Positions 43,163 through 52,930 of a DNA stretch of 64,000 bases are shown here, in pieces. The number at the start of each line of letters is the position of its first letter. Position 1 is the stretch's first letter. Below the pieces are notes generated by a model. That model saw only the letters and a list, made by a program, of their open reading frames with translations, ran no database searches and was not told where the DNA came from. The DNA is taken from contig NZ_CP101458.1 of the NCBI RefSeq assembly GCF_024362525.1, forward strand, positions 2,294,001-2,358,000. Direction: 5' to 3'. The DNA is from Natrononativus amylolyticus. Its GTDB lineage: Archaea > Halobacteriota > Halobacteria > Halobacteriales > Natrialbaceae. The position numbers and the translations under genes were made by a program.

Positions 43163-43999
43163 ATGGACCGGTCCCGGCTCGCCTCGCTCGTTCACGACAT
43201 GATCGCGGTCTCTCGAGAGCGCCAGCTCTCCGTGAAGTCGGCGGGGCTGGCCTACCACGCCTTCAACACCCTCGTCCCGCTCGTCATCCTGGCGCTGGTC
43301 GCCGTCACCGCGACCGACTCCCTCGAGGTCGTCTTCGACACCTTCGAGACGGCGACGGGTCTCGACACCGCCGCGACCCAGAGCGCGCTCGAGGACGTCA
43401 TCGGCGACGGCGGCGGTCGCCTCGGCGCCGCGGTGCTCGCGCTCGTGATCTTTCTCTGGAGCGCCGTACGGATGTTTCAGGCGACCAACAGCGCGTTCAC
43501 CGGCGTGTACGGCTCGCGAAAGCGCCAGTCGTATCTCACCTCAATCGTCAACGTCGCGCTGCTCACCCTGACGGTGACGCTCGCGATCGTCCTCGTCGCC
43601 GTCGTCGGCGTCTCCCTCTCGCTGGTCGTCGAGGGGATCTGGTGGCGGCTGATCAGCCCGCTGTTGCTCCTCGCGCTACTCGTCGGCGCGTTCCTGCCGA
43701 CGTACTACCTCTTTCCGGAGGCCGACGTCTCCGTCCGGGAGGTGCTCCCCGGCACGGTGTTCACCGCGATCACCTGGACGGCCCTCGCGGTGAGCTTCCG
43801 GCTTTACATCGTGATCTCCGACAGCGTCGAACTGTTCGGCATCGCCGGCGGCGTACTGATCGTGCTGACCTGGGTCTACCTGGGCGGGCTCTGCGTCCTC
43901 ACGGGCGCCGTCCTGAACGCCGTCCTCGCGGGCCGCGTCGACCCGGACGACGGCTGGGTTCCCGTCGTCGACGCCGTCTCGAGCGACGCTGCCGACTGA
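43163..43999 (+). CDS. YihY/BrkB family membrane protein
   Basis: The 278-residue protein has six predicted membrane spans and the family signature SVKSAGLAYHAFNTLVPLVI at the start (PF03631). Some members were thought to be RNases, which is disputed; transport or envelope roles are more likely. The ATG at 43163 (MDRSRLASLVHDMIAVSRER) is preferred to the upstream in-frame start. Confidence 0.8.
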   Translation: MDRSRLASLVHDMIAVSRERQLSVKSAGLAYHAFNTLVPLVILALVAVTATDSLEVVFDTFETATGLDTAATQSALEDVIGDGGGRLGAAVLALVIFLWSAVRMFQATNSAFTGVYGSRKRQSYLTSIVNVALLTLTVTLAIVLVAVVGVSLSLVVEGIWWRLISPLLLLALLVGAFLPTYYLFPEADVSVREVLPGTVFTAITWTALAVSFRLYIVISDSVELFGIAGGVLIVLTWVYLGGLCVLTGAVLNAVLAGRVDPDDGWVPVVDAVSSDAAD

Positions 44000-44080
44000 C
44001 ACGGTCCGTCGTACCTGTACCGTACCCCTTCGGGGCCGGCGACGGCCGGTACGAGACGGCGACAGACCGTCCGAAGTCGA

Positions 44081-44704
44081 TCACCGCTCGAGGTACGCCA
44101 TCGCCTCCGCGTCGCTGACCTGGCCGAACGACCGGTAGAACTGGCCGACGGCGCCGAAGTGCGACGGCCGCTCGAGCGCGATCACCTCGTCGGCCTCCGA
44201 CTCGATCGCCGCGAGCGAGTCGGGCGCGCCGACCGGCACCGCCAGGACGACGTGCGCGGCACCGGCGTCGCGAAGCTGGCGGAGGCAGGCCCGCGCCGTC
44301 GCGCCCGTCGCCAGCCCGTCGTCGACGACGACGACGCGCTCGCCCCGAACGCCGGGGGGCTCGCCGCTCTCGCGGTACCGGTCGATCTTCCGGCGGGCGG
44401 CGTCGGCCTCCTCGCGGCGCGCCCGCTCGAGGTAGGTGTCGGTCACGTCGAGGTGGTCGATGACGTCGTCGTTGTACCAGACGCTCCCGTCGCTGGCGAC
44501 GGCGCCGACGGCGAGTTCGGGGTTCGTCGGCGCGCCGATCTTCGAGGCGACGACGACGTCGAGCGGCGCGTCCAGTTCGTCGGCGACCGGCCGGGCGACC
44601 GGCAGCCCCCCGCGGGGAATCGCGAGGACGAGATCGGCCTCGAGCCCGCGCTCCGCGAGGGCGGCGGCCAGTCGCTCGCCGGCGTCGGTGCGGTTTGCGA
44701 ACAT
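44081..44704 (-). CDS. Phosphoribosyltransferase family protein
   Basis: The 207-residue protein has the PRPP-binding loop VVVVDDGLATGATARACL and a core of DLVLAIPRGGLPVARPVADE and VVASKIGAPTNPELAVGAVA. Similar proteins often occur next to hydrolases and may act on nucleobases, but this one is alone. The start MFANRTDAGERLAAALAERG at 44704 is the family start. Confidence 0.8.
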   Translation of the reverse strand: MFANRTDAGERLAAALAERGLEADLVLAIPRGGLPVARPVADELDAPLDVVVASKIGAPTNPELAVGAVASDGSVWYNDDVIDHLDVTDTYLERARREEADAARRKIDRYRESGEPPGVRGERVVVVDDGLATGATARACLRQLRDAGAAHVVLAVPVGAPDSLAAIESEADEVIALERPSHFGAVGQFYRSFGQVSDAEAMAYLER

Positions 44705-44835
44705 CGGGGGCGCTAGCACGCGACGAATCCTCTTTGTTGTTGCGTGGCAGTGCCGGTAGGCGGCGCGGCCGACACCACCCGAGGCAAGCAGGCGAGCGGC
44801 GAAGGCATACCCGTTGCCCCGCCGTATCGCCGCCG

Positions 44836-45612
44836 ATGACACGATTTCAGCGGACGCTGTCGGAAGTGGCCGGCGCCTCGAGCGGGGACTCCGGGCGCGT
44901 GGGCGTCGTCGGCGGCGGGGTCGACTACCCCGGCCAGCCGGCGATCGTCGGGCTGGCGGCGCTTCGAACCGGGTCGGACGACGTGCGGGTGATGGTCACG
45001 GAGGAGATCTACCCGATCGTCGCCGGCTTCTCGCCGAACCTGCTGGTGAGCCGCTACGCGGGGACGCGCTTCGAGGAGGCGGCCGCCGACGGGACGATCG
45101 AGCGCGCGGCCGACCTCGACGCGCTCGTGCTCGGCCCCGGCCTCGCCGACGCCGATCCGACGGCGATCCAGCGGACGATCTCGGCGGTCGAGATCCCGGT
45201 CGTGATCGACGCGCTCGCGATCGAACCCGGCGTCGAAGCCGACCTCTCGAACGCGGTGTTGACGCCCAACAGCGAGGAGCGCGACGAGCTGGTCGACGCC
45301 TACGGCAGCCTCGAGGCGTTCTCGCGGGAGACGGACGCCGTGGTGGTGTTCACCGGCAGCGAGGACGAAATCGTCGCCGACGGCGAGCGGACGGTAAACG
45401 AGACGGGGACCGAGGCGCTCACCGTCGCCGGCACCGGCGACACGCTGGCCGGCATCGTCGCCTCGCTGCTCGGCCAGGGAATGGAGCGGGAGACGGCGAC
45501 GGAGATCGGCGCCTGGACCCTGGGGAAGGCCGGCGAACTCGCGACCGCCGAGCGCGGCCCCGGCGTGGTCGCGACGGACGTCATCGACCGGATTCCGGAT
45601 ACGATTCGGTAG
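44836..45612 (+). CDS. nnrD: ADP/ATP-dependent NAD(P)H-hydrate dehydratase-like
   Basis: The 258-residue protein is a ribokinase-like sugar-kinase-fold protein with the end motif VAGTGDTLAGIVASLLGQGM (GTGDxLAG) and NSEERDELV, as in the NnrD repair dehydratase for hydrated NAD(P)H. The epimerase domain often fused to it is absent here. It could also be a related carbohydrate kinase-like protein. It diverges from the phosphoribosyltransferase gene. Confidence 0.75.
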   Translation: MTRFQRTLSEVAGASSGDSGRVGVVGGGVDYPGQPAIVGLAALRTGSDDVRVMVTEEIYPIVAGFSPNLLVSRYAGTRFEEAAADGTIERAADLDALVLGPGLADADPTAIQRTISAVEIPVVIDALAIEPGVEADLSNAVLTPNSEERDELVDAYGSLEAFSRETDAVVVFTGSEDEIVADGERTVNETGTEALTVAGTGDTLAGIVASLLGQGMERETATEIGAWTLGKAGELATAERGPGVVATDVIDRIPDTIR

Positions 45613-45764
45613 GCTCCCGGTCGGAATCGACTGACCCCGACCCGTGTCTCCCGGTTTCCGGTAGCATCTCGAGACCGTGGTGTGGTTTACCAACACCAAG
45701 CTTTGTTCGCAAATGGCAAACGAAAGTTGCAAATGCGTAAATAGCTCCGGCCCGAAACTCGCGT

Positions 45765-45902
45765 ATGGACGAGTCAGAAACCAGAGACCCGATCACCGGC
45801 GTTCAGATCGAACAGTCAGACGTCCCGCTCTACCTGCCCGGCACCCCGACGCTCTCGTTCACGACGAACCTCGAGCGGCTGATCGGCGCGCTGTTTCGCT
45901 GA
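45765..45902 (+). CDS. 45-residue small protein
   Basis: The frame encodes MDESETRDPITGVQIEQSDV and ends FTTNLERLIGALFR. GTAAATAG at 45737-45744 is about 21-28 bases upstream, fitting a leaderless start. Direct copies of GCAAATG lie nearby (45714-45720 and 45729-45735), a possible operator. The gene has no known family; composition is typical of haloarchaeal proteins. Confidence 0.5.
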   Translation: MDESETRDPITGVQIEQSDVPLYLPGTPTLSFTTNLERLIGALFR

Positions 45903-45943
45903 GAGATCAACGTTTACCCGGCCGTCCGTGGTAGTGCGAACCG

Positions 45944-46582
45944 ATGACGAGTACGGAGGAGATCTCACACCCGCTGTTCGCCGCCCTCTACGACCGGGTG
46001 ATGCCCGAACGATTGCTGTTGAGACCGCACCGGGAGTACCTCGCGCGCGGCCTCTCCGGGCGCGTCCTCGATCTGGGTGCCGGGAACGGTCCGATGTTCC
46101 CGTACGTCGACCCGGGTCTCGAGTACCACGCCGTCGAACCCGACCCGCACATGCGCCGGCGCGCCCGTGAAGCGGCGCGGGAGGCCGGCCTCGGCGTCGA
46201 CCTCCGGGACGCCCGCGCGGAGTCGCTACCCTACCCCGACGACAGCTTCGACGCCGTGATCGCGGGGATGGTGTTCTGCACCATCGCCGACCCCGACGCC
46301 GCCCTCGAGGAGGTCGCCCGCGTGCTGAAACCCGGCGGCGAGGTGCGCTTTCTCGAGCACGTCCGTGCCGACGGCTGGCGGGCGACCGGCCAGGACTTAC
46401 TGACCCCCGTCTGGAAGCGCGCCGGCGGCGGCTGTCACCCGAATCGGGAGACCGTCGAACGGTTCGTCGGCCACGAGGCGTTCGACCTGGTGGAACTCGA
46501 GCGGGTTCGCGTGGGCGTCTTCCCCGCGGCGCCGTTCGTCCGCGGGCGGCTCCGGCGCCGGGCGGAGCCGATCGGGCGGTGA
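45944..46582 (+). CDS. Class I SAM-dependent methyltransferase
   Basis: The 212-residue protein has motif I RVLDLGAGNGPMFPYV, motif II with VEPDPHMRRRAREAA and motif IV FDAVIAGMVFCTIADPD. It is close in style to small-molecule or lipid methyltransferases of Methyltransf_11. It is 36 bases ahead of the aminotransferase gene. The substrate is unknown. Confidence 0.82.
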   Translation: MTSTEEISHPLFAALYDRVMPERLLLRPHREYLARGLSGRVLDLGAGNGPMFPYVDPGLEYHAVEPDPHMRRRAREAAREAGLGVDLRDARAESLPYPDDSFDAVIAGMVFCTIADPDAALEEVARVLKPGGEVRFLEHVRADGWRATGQDLLTPVWKRAGGGCHPNRETVERFVGHEAFDLVELERVRVGVFPAAPFVRGRLRRRAEPIGR

Positions 46583-46618
46583 GATGGGTTTATAGGCACG
46601 GACTCCGCGGGTTCGACC

Positions 46619-47689
46619 ATGACCGACGATCGACTGCGGATGACGCCCGGGCCGACGGCGGTGCCCGCGGTGGTGCGCGAGCGGATGAGCCAGCCGACGC
46701 CGAACCCCGACGTCGAGGCGTCGTTCTTCGAGTTCTACGAGTCGCTGACCGAGAAACTCGGGGCGATCTACGGCGGAGACGACGTCGTGATCCTCAGCGG
46801 CGAGGGCATTCTGGGCCTCGAGGCCGCGGCCGCCTCGCTGCTCGAGGACGGCGACCGCGCGCTCTGTCTCTCCAACGGCCTCTACGGCGAGGGGTTCGCC
46901 GACTTCGTCGAGCTGTACGGCGGCGAGGCGGTCACCGTCGGTGGCCCGTGGGACGAACCGCTGGACCTCGAGGCGATCGAGACCGAACTCGAGGAGGGGG
47001 CGTTCGACGTCGCCACGATGGTCCACTGCGAGACGCCCACCGGGACGCTGAACGACCTCGAGCCGGTGCTCGATTTGCTCGAGGAACACGGCGTGGTGAG
47101 CGTGGTCGACGCGGTCTCCTCGCTCGGGGGGACACCGGTCCCGACCGATAAGATCGACGTCTGTCTCGGCGCGACCCAGAAGTGCTTCAGCGCGCCGCCG
47201 GGGCTCTGCGTGCTCTCGGTGAGCGACCGGGCCTGGGAGCGGATCGAGGCCACCGAGACGCGGTCGTTCTACGCCGACCTCGAGCCCTGGCGGACCGCGC
47301 TGGAGGAGCGGTGGTTCCCGTACACCCACGCCGTCTCGAACCTGTACGGACTCGAGGCGGCCGTCGATCTGCTGCTCGAGGAGGGCCTCGAGGCGGTGTA
47401 CGACCGCCACGAACGGGCGGCGAGTCGGTGCCGCGAGCGGGCGGCCGACCTCGGGCTCGAGACGTACCCCGCGCGGGAATCGTTGTGCTCGCCGACGGTG
47501 ACCGCCCTCGCCGTCGACGGCCGGGCATCGGCGCTCCAGCGGGCCGTCCGCGAGGACCACGACGTGTTGCTCGCGACCGGGCTGGGCGCCGTCGAAGACG
47601 ACGTGCTTCGGATCGGACACATGGGTCACAACGCCCGGATCGACCGGGTCGACCGGGCGATGGACGCTCTCGAGGCGGTCCTCGAGTGA
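46619..47689 (+). CDS. Class V aminotransferase (alanine-glyoxylate type)
   Basis: The 356-residue protein has the PLP lysine in LGATQKCFSAPPGL (near 186), VVDAVSSLGGTPV before it, and an N-terminal MTPGPTAVPAVVRERMSQPT typical of alanine-glyoxylate/serine-pyruvate aminotransferases. It probably converts serine or alanine and a keto acid in one-carbon or photorespiratory-type pathways. Substrate not determined by sequence. Confidence 0.85.
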   Translation: MTDDRLRMTPGPTAVPAVVRERMSQPTPNPDVEASFFEFYESLTEKLGAIYGGDDVVILSGEGILGLEAAAASLLEDGDRALCLSNGLYGEGFADFVELYGGEAVTVGGPWDEPLDLEAIETELEEGAFDVATMVHCETPTGTLNDLEPVLDLLEEHGVVSVVDAVSSLGGTPVPTDKIDVCLGATQKCFSAPPGLCVLSVSDRAWERIEATETRSFYADLEPWRTALEERWFPYTHAVSNLYGLEAAVDLLLEEGLEAVYDRHERAASRCRERAADLGLETYPARESLCSPTVTALAVDGRASALQRAVREDHDVLLATGLGAVEDDVLRIGHMGHNARIDRVDRAMDALEAVLE

Positions 47690-47780
47690 TGCCCCCGGGA
47701 GTACGCCGGCGATAAAACTGAAACCCGGACACTGCAGGTAGAACCGTTTCCCCCCAGGCGAGTGTATCTACGCAGACACC

Positions 47781-48068
47781 ATGTCGAAACCAGACGAAGA
47801 GCCGACGGAAACCCCGACGACCAGCCGCGAGGAGGCCACCGAAGAGGGTGGGTGGATGCTCCGCAACTGGGTCGCCGTCGCCGTCGTCTCCGTGCTCATG
47901 ATGTTGCTCCTCGCCCTCGGGCTGATGCAGTGGACCGGGCTCGTCGACATCCTCGCGCCGGTGGCCGACAGCGAGGCCGGCCAGTGGGGCGTGTTCGCCG
48001 TGCTGGCGATCATCGTCGCCGCGCTCGCCGTGTGGGGCTGGTCGGCGTTCTTCGCCTCGGACCGGTGA
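47781..48068 (+). CDS. Small two-span membrane protein
   Basis: The 95-residue protein has a Pro/Glu/Thr-rich N-terminal tail and two membrane spans (about 32-55 and 68-90). Such proteins are common in haloarchaea. Function unknown. Confidence 0.6.
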   Translation: MSKPDEEPTETPTTSREEATEEGGWMLRNWVAVAVVSVLMMLLLALGLMQWTGLVDILAPVADSEAGQWGVFAVLAIIVAALAVWGWSAFFASDR

Positions 48069-48128
48069 GGAGGACCGAGAGTCAGTCGTTCCGAAAACTA
48101 CAACGCCGCTCGCTCGAACGATGATCCT

Positions 48129-49325
48129 ATGACGCCGTCCGACTCGGTCGGCCGCCGCGACCTGCTTCGGGTGGCAGGTGTCGCCGGCGCGGCCGTCGTC
48201 GCCGGCTGTACGAACGGGGAGAGCGGCGACTCGTCGCCGACGAACGCGACGGCCCCCTCGGGGTCGACGTCCGACGCGATACCCCAGGAGTGGCCGATGA
48301 CGGGCGACCCCGTCGAGGAGGTCGAACCGCTCGAGGAGGCGCTGCTCGACTACATGCGCGAGCGCGAGATCTCGGCCGGCGCGCTCGCGGTTTCGAACTA
48401 CGGCGACGTGATCTACGAGCGCGGATTCGGCTGGGCCGACGGCGACCGAACGACGCCGGTCGACCCCGACGCCCTCTTTCGGATCGGGAGCGTGAGCAAG
48501 CCGATCACCGACGCGGCAGTCCGCCGACTCGTCGACGACGGCCGCCTCGAGCTGGACGATCGCGTCTACCCGTTCCTCGAGATCGACCCGCCGTCTGACG
48601 GGCTCGGCGACGAACGGTTCCGAGAGATCGAGGTCGGTCACCTCCTGGCCCACCAGGGGGGCTGGGACCGCCGGGAGTCGATCGACCCGACCTTCGAGCC
48701 GTTCACCGTCGCCGAGAGCCTCGGACTGTCCCGACCGCCGACTGCGGACGACGTGGTCCGATACGTCCTGGGCCAGCCGCTCCAGTTCGACCCCGGCGAG
48801 CGGTCGGCGTACTCGAACGTCGGCTACAGCGTCCTCGCGAAGGTCGTCGAAGGCGCGTCCGGCCGGACCTACCAGGACTTCCTCAGAGAGGCGGTGCTCG
48901 ACCCCGTCGACGCCACGGAGATCCGGCGCGGACGGACCGCCCCCGACGACCGCCCGCCGCGGGAGGTCGCCTACGACGACAGCGAGCGGTGTCCGAACGC
49001 CGCCGCCCTCGAGGCAGACGACCGGGTATCTTGCGCCGACGGCGGCATCGTCCTCGAGGCGCTCGAGGGGGCCTGCGGCCACGTCGCGACCGCGGGCTCC
49101 CTGCTTTCGTTCATGGACGCCTACTGGCTCGACGGGCAGACCCGGTCCTCGCGGGACGGCGAATGGGTGTACTTCGGCTCGCTGCCGGGTGCGTTCGCGA
49201 TGGCGACCCAGCGGGCCGACGGTATCGACGTCGTCGCGCTGTTCAATCGGCGCACCGGCGACGCCGAGGGGATCCACCCCATCCTCTCGGAGGCGGCCAA
49301 CCGGGTCGACGACTGGCCCTACTGA
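48129..49325 (+). CDS. Beta-lactamase-like serine hydrolase lipoprotein
   Basis: The 398-residue protein carries a twin-arginine motif (GRRDLLRVAG) and a lipobox (VVAGC, near residue 32), so it is Tat-exported and lipid-anchored. It has the class C beta-lactamase/penicillin-binding motifs SVSK (SxxK), YSNVGYS (YxN) and a late FGSLPG where KTG/HxG is usual. Haloarchaea lack peptidoglycan, so the substrate is more likely an ester or D-amino acid peptide. Confidence 0.8.
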   Translation: MTPSDSVGRRDLLRVAGVAGAAVVAGCTNGESGDSSPTNATAPSGSTSDAIPQEWPMTGDPVEEVEPLEEALLDYMREREISAGALAVSNYGDVIYERGFGWADGDRTTPVDPDALFRIGSVSKPITDAAVRRLVDDGRLELDDRVYPFLEIDPPSDGLGDERFREIEVGHLLAHQGGWDRRESIDPTFEPFTVAESLGLSRPPTADDVVRYVLGQPLQFDPGERSAYSNVGYSVLAKVVEGASGRTYQDFLREAVLDPVDATEIRRGRTAPDDRPPREVAYDDSERCPNAAALEADDRVSCADGGIVLEALEGACGHVATAGSLLSFMDAYWLDGQTRSSRDGEWVYFGSLPGAFAMATQRADGIDVVALFNRRTGDAEGIHPILSEAANRVDDWPY

Positions 49326-49457
49326 GCGCGAGCGCCCGCGCCGCTTCCCCGCGAACGCGTTCGTTCCCGGATACCCCCCGTTGGGGCGTCACGGTACGGC
49401 ATGGCAGTGTGCCGGCGGACAGAAACCCGTTTAGGTACCGCGGCGCCACCACCCACA

Positions 49458-50651
49458 ATGAGTTATCGGATCGGGCTGGTCGGCAAACCGTCGGTCGGCA
49501 AATCCAGTTTTTTCAACGCGGCGACGATGAACGACGTCCCCGAGGGCGCCTACCCGTTTACGACCATCGACCCCAGCGTCGGCGAGGCCTACGTCCGCGT
49601 CGACTGCGCCGCCCCGGAGTTCGACGAGGAGTGTACGCCGTCGGTCGGCTACTGCGACCACGGGATCCGGTTCGTCCCAACGAAACTCGTCGACGTGGCC
49701 GGGCTGATCCCCGGCGCCCACGAGGGCGCCGGGCTCGGCAACCAGTTTCTCACCGACCTGAACGAGACCGACGTGCTCGTCCACGTCGTCGACTTCTCCG
49801 GCGAGACCGACCTCGAGGGCGAACCCACCGAGGGGCACGACCCCCGCGAGGACGTCGCCTTCTTAGAGGAGGAACTCGACCAGTGGTACCTGGGCATCCT
49901 CGAGAAGGGGATCGAGCGCTACGCCTCGGGGTACGTCACCGAGGATGACGCAATCGAGGATGACCTCGCCGAGCAGATGAGCGCGTTCAGGACGAACGAG
50001 GACGAGCTCAAACTCCTGATTCGCCGGGTTGGAATCGGCTTCGATCCCGAGGAGTGGGAGCCGGAGGATCGACTCGAGTTAGCCCGCGAGATCCGGAAAG
50101 CCACCAAACCGATGGTGATCGCGGCGAACAAGATGGACACGCCGGAAGCCCAGGAGAACTACGACGAGATCACGAGCGATCCCGACTACGAGCACCTGAC
50201 GATCGTCCCGTGCAGCGCTCACGCCGAGAAGGCCCTGAAGTCGGCGGACAAAGCCGGCGTCGTCGACTACCGACCCGGCGACGACGGCTTCGAGATCACG
50301 GGTGACGTCTCGCCGGAACAGGAGCAGGGCCTCGAGCAGATCCGCGACTTCCTCGAGAGCTACGGCGCGACGGGGGTGCAGGCGGCCCTCGAGACCGCGC
50401 TGTTCGACGTCCTCGGGGTCGTACCGGTGTTCCCCGGTGGCGCGAACGGGCTGGGGAACGAGCGCGGCGAGGTGCTGCCGGACTGCTACCTGATCCCGCC
50501 CGCATCGACCGCCGAGGATTTCGCCTACAGCCTCCACTCGGACATCGGCGACGGCTTCCTCCACGCGATCGACTGCCGGTCGAATCGCCAGCTCGGGAGC
50601 GCCTACGAGGTCGAGCCGCGGGACGTGATCGAGGTCATCACGACGAACTAG
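49458..50651 (+). CDS. ychF: Redox-regulated ATPase YchF
   Basis: The 397-residue protein has the P-loop GKPSVGKSSFF, the switch motif with VDVAGLIPGAHEGAGLGNQF, NKMD as G4 and a C-terminal TGS domain. YchF/Ola1 binds the ribosome and favours ATP. The start MSYRIGLVGKPSVGKS at 49458 is normal. It is the archaeal version with an insert in the helical domain. It converges with the TMEM175 gene. Confidence 0.9.
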   Translation: MSYRIGLVGKPSVGKSSFFNAATMNDVPEGAYPFTTIDPSVGEAYVRVDCAAPEFDEECTPSVGYCDHGIRFVPTKLVDVAGLIPGAHEGAGLGNQFLTDLNETDVLVHVVDFSGETDLEGEPTEGHDPREDVAFLEEELDQWYLGILEKGIERYASGYVTEDDAIEDDLAEQMSAFRTNEDELKLLIRRVGIGFDPEEWEPEDRLELAREIRKATKPMVIAANKMDTPEAQENYDEITSDPDYEHLTIVPCSAHAEKALKSADKAGVVDYRPGDDGFEITGDVSPEQEQGLEQIRDFLESYGATGVQAALETALFDVLGVVPVFPGGANGLGNERGEVLPDCYLIPPASTAEDFAYSLHSDIGDGFLHAIDCRSNRQLGSAYEVEPRDVIEVITTN

Positions 50652-50655
50652 CCGG

Positions 50656-51270
50656 TCAGTCCGCCGGCGTGTGGTAATATCGGTTCCAGAGCGACTGCAG
50701 CGGGAGGATCAACAGCGGCGTGAAGAATGCCGCCGTCAGGTTCACCGCGGCGACGCCGATCGAGCACAGAAACACCGCGGGCGTGATCAGCTCCCGGAGG
50801 GCGACGAGCCGACCCGTGCGCCGGTCGATCGAGACGTCGGTGAGGTCGCGCCAGCAGGCGTACCACCAGACGCCCGCCAGCGCGAGTCCGACCATCGCGA
50901 GGTTGATCGCGTACAGCGTCCAGGCGAACCGGGTTCCGTAGATGCCGAGCAGCTCGGTCGGGAACGGGAGAAACGAGATCGACAGCAGGAAACAGAGGTT
51001 GAGGTAGAGCAGCCCCCGGTCGTGTCGGTCGATCCGCTGGAACAGGTTGTGGTGGATGATCCAGTAGATCCCGACGACGGCGAAGCTCAGCAGGTAGCTG
51101 AACAGCAACGGCTGCTGGTCGGCGAGCGCCGCCGGGAGTTCGGCCGCCCGGTCTGCCGGCACGTCAGGAATCTGAAACTGGAGGACGAGCAGCGTGAGCA
51201 CGATGGCGAAGAGGCCGTCGCTCAGGGCCTCGATCCGGTCGGTCGCCTCTCCCTCGAGCAGCGTGACCAT
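50656..51270 (-). CDS. TMEM175 family channel protein (DUF1211)
   Basis: The 204-residue protein has six membrane spans and the first-span signature RIEALSDGLFAIVLTLLVLQ, close to the RxxxFSDG motif of TMEM175 potassium channels, here with L before SDG. One repeat means a tetramer, as in prokaryotic members. It would conduct potassium, useful in a salt-in organism. The start MVTLLEGEATDR at 51270 is used. Confidence 0.82.
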   Translation of the reverse strand: MVTLLEGEATDRIEALSDGLFAIVLTLLVLQFQIPDVPADRAAELPAALADQQPLLFSYLLSFAVVGIYWIIHHNLFQRIDRHDRGLLYLNLCFLLSISFLPFPTELLGIYGTRFAWTLYAINLAMVGLALAGVWWYACWRDLTDVSIDRRTGRLVALRELITPAVFLCSIGVAAVNLTAAFFTPLLILPLQSLWNRYYHTPAD

Positions 51271-51368
51271 GCGCCCGCTACGACGCCGGCCGTCGAATAA
51301 CTCACAGAGCGTTCTCAGCGGCCGAGCGACCACCGTGGAACTTAGGCCGTCGGCCGCCTACGGTCGGC

Positions 51369-51854
51369 ATGAAGCGCCGAACCGGCCGCGCGAGCGTTCG
51401 GGACGCCCTCCTCAGAGAACTCCGTCGCATCGGTCTCTCGGTGCGCGGGCGGTTCTTTACCCGCCCGAAACCACCGGAGCCGTCCGTCGTCGTCGGCCTC
51501 GAGGCCGCAGCCGTCGAGCGGTTGCTCGGCGAACACCACTTCGCGCCGAACTGGGACATGTCGTTCGCGTACTTCGGCGAGGTGTGCAACCTCCGGCGGG
51601 TCGAGTACGTCGCCGACCACCCGCTCGGCTACCGGTGGTGGCAGATCCACGTGCGGGGCTACCACCACCCCGACGGCCTCGAGCTGACCGCACACTTCGA
51701 GACCGACCCGAGCGAGTCGCCGGACGCCCACGTCGACAGGATCGGGATCGACATCCAGCGCGGGCTCGCGGAGCTGATCGACCTCCTCGAGACGAACGAC
51801 GTGTCCTACACGCGAGAGGAGCCAGCGCAGAGTTCGCAGCCTGCGCGGCGCTGA
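51369..51854 (+). CDS. Conserved haloarchaeal protein of unknown function
   Basis: The 161-residue protein has a basic N terminus (MKRRTGRASVRDALLRELRR) and an acidic core around VGLEAAAVERLLGEHHFAPN and GYRWWQIHVRGYHHPDG. No membrane span. I do not recognise the family. It is divergent from TMEM175 and convergent with the next gene. Confidence 0.55.
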   Translation: MKRRTGRASVRDALLRELRRIGLSVRGRFFTRPKPPEPSVVVGLEAAAVERLLGEHHFAPNWDMSFAYFGEVCNLRRVEYVADHPLGYRWWQIHVRGYHHPDGLELTAHFETDPSESPDAHVDRIGIDIQRGLAELIDLLETNDVSYTREEPAQSSQPARR

Positions 51855-51882
51855 TCGGCCGGCCGCCGCGGACGACCGGGCG

Positions 51883-52143
51883 TCAGCGACCCCAGGTGAG
51901 ACGGCGGCCGACGGCGTCGAGCCGACTCGAGAGTCGGGCGAACCAGAAGCCGGGGGAGACGAGGCTGAACTCGCGCTCGTCGACCTCGATGCGGGCGTCG
52001 CCGTACGGGTCCCGGTCGGGCGCGTCCACCTCGCGGCCGACCGCGGCCGCGTCGACGACGGTCGACAGCGAACAGCGCCCGCAGGCCTCGACGCTCGTCC
52101 CCCTCGCCCCGTCGTCGTCTTCCGTCTGGCTCGGTCGTGTCAT
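51883..52143 (-). CDS. Small haloarchaeal protein of unknown function
   Basis: The 86-residue protein (MTRPSQTEDDDGARGTSVEA onward) has a CGRC pair near residue 22 and a C-terminal segment FSLVSPGFWFARLSSRL. Function unknown. An in-frame GTG/ATG upstream is possible; ATG at 52143 is chosen. Confidence 0.5.
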   Translation of the reverse strand: MTRPSQTEDDDGARGTSVEACGRCSLSTVVDAAAVGREVDAPDRDPYGDARIEVDEREFSLVSPGFWFARLSSRLDAVGRRLTWGR

Positions 52144-52233
52144 GCCGTGGATACTCGACGTACGCACTCGAGGGGCTTAACTCGGCCCCCGATGGCCCGA
52201 CGGACTTTTGGCCTCTCCGCGGCATTCACCCGC

Positions 52234-52845
52234 ATGAACGACCGCGGCGGGGAACCGGCGGACGGAGCCGGAGACGACGGTCGAGCCGTTCCCGACTGGG
52301 ACGACGAGTACGTCGACCGGGTGAGCGACCGGCTCATGCACAACTACGACCTCGAGAAGGACTTCGTCGTCTGCGGCGAGCGGTTCACGCTGTACGGGCG
52401 AATGGATCTGACGAGCAAGAAGCACCTCTTTCACCCATCGCTCTCGCTGGCCGAGCACGGCTCGACGGAACACCTCTTCGTCAGACGCGTCGACCGCGTC
52501 GACGACCGGACCCTCGAGGGACTCGTCGACCTCGGCGAGACGCTCGCCGGGGAGTGGATCGAGCCCGACGAGGAGCACTTCTCGACGGACTTCACGTTCG
52601 TCGTGATCGCGCCCTCGGTCCCCGAGGACGTCCGCGACCGGGTCGCGAAGTTCGACGGGCGCACGCTGTTGAAGTACGGTTTTCACGGCCACTACGAGAT
52701 CAACCTGGCAGTCGTCGCACCCGAGGCGGAGGAGTTCGTCGCGAGCGAGAACGCCGACGTGACCGCGGCCTTCCGGCTCTGGGAACCGATCGAGCCGTCC
52801 GAGCCCGGAATTCTCGGACTTATCTCGCGGCGGCTCCAGCTGTAG
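52234..52845 (+). CDS. Conserved haloarchaeal protein (DUF8052-like)
   Basis: The 203-residue acidic protein starts MNDRGGEPADGAGDD and carries DEYVDRVSDRLMHNYDLEKD, GKMDLTSKKHLF-like GRMDLTSKKHLFHPSLSLAE and FTFVVIAPSVPEDVRDRVAK. No signal peptide or membrane span is visible. Function unknown; the family name is tentative. Confidence 0.65.
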   Translation: MNDRGGEPADGAGDDGRAVPDWDDEYVDRVSDRLMHNYDLEKDFVVCGERFTLYGRMDLTSKKHLFHPSLSLAEHGSTEHLFVRRVDRVDDRTLEGLVDLGETLAGEWIEPDEEHFSTDFTFVVIAPSVPEDVRDRVAKFDGRTLLKYGFHGHYEINLAVVAPEAEEFVASENADVTAAFRLWEPIEPSEPGILGLISRRLQL

Positions 52846-52930
52846 CGGTCTCGAGGCCTGAGGGGAGCGTCGCTACTCGAGTCGGGTCGATAAAAAACCG
52901 GTCGCGAGACGACCGTGGCTCGAGCCGCGG

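Noticed and set aside
47187-49277. 696-residue open frame opposite the serine hydrolase and aminotransferase genes
   Set aside because: Its composition is Arg/Asp-rich without any recognisable domain and it lies antisense to two well supported genes.
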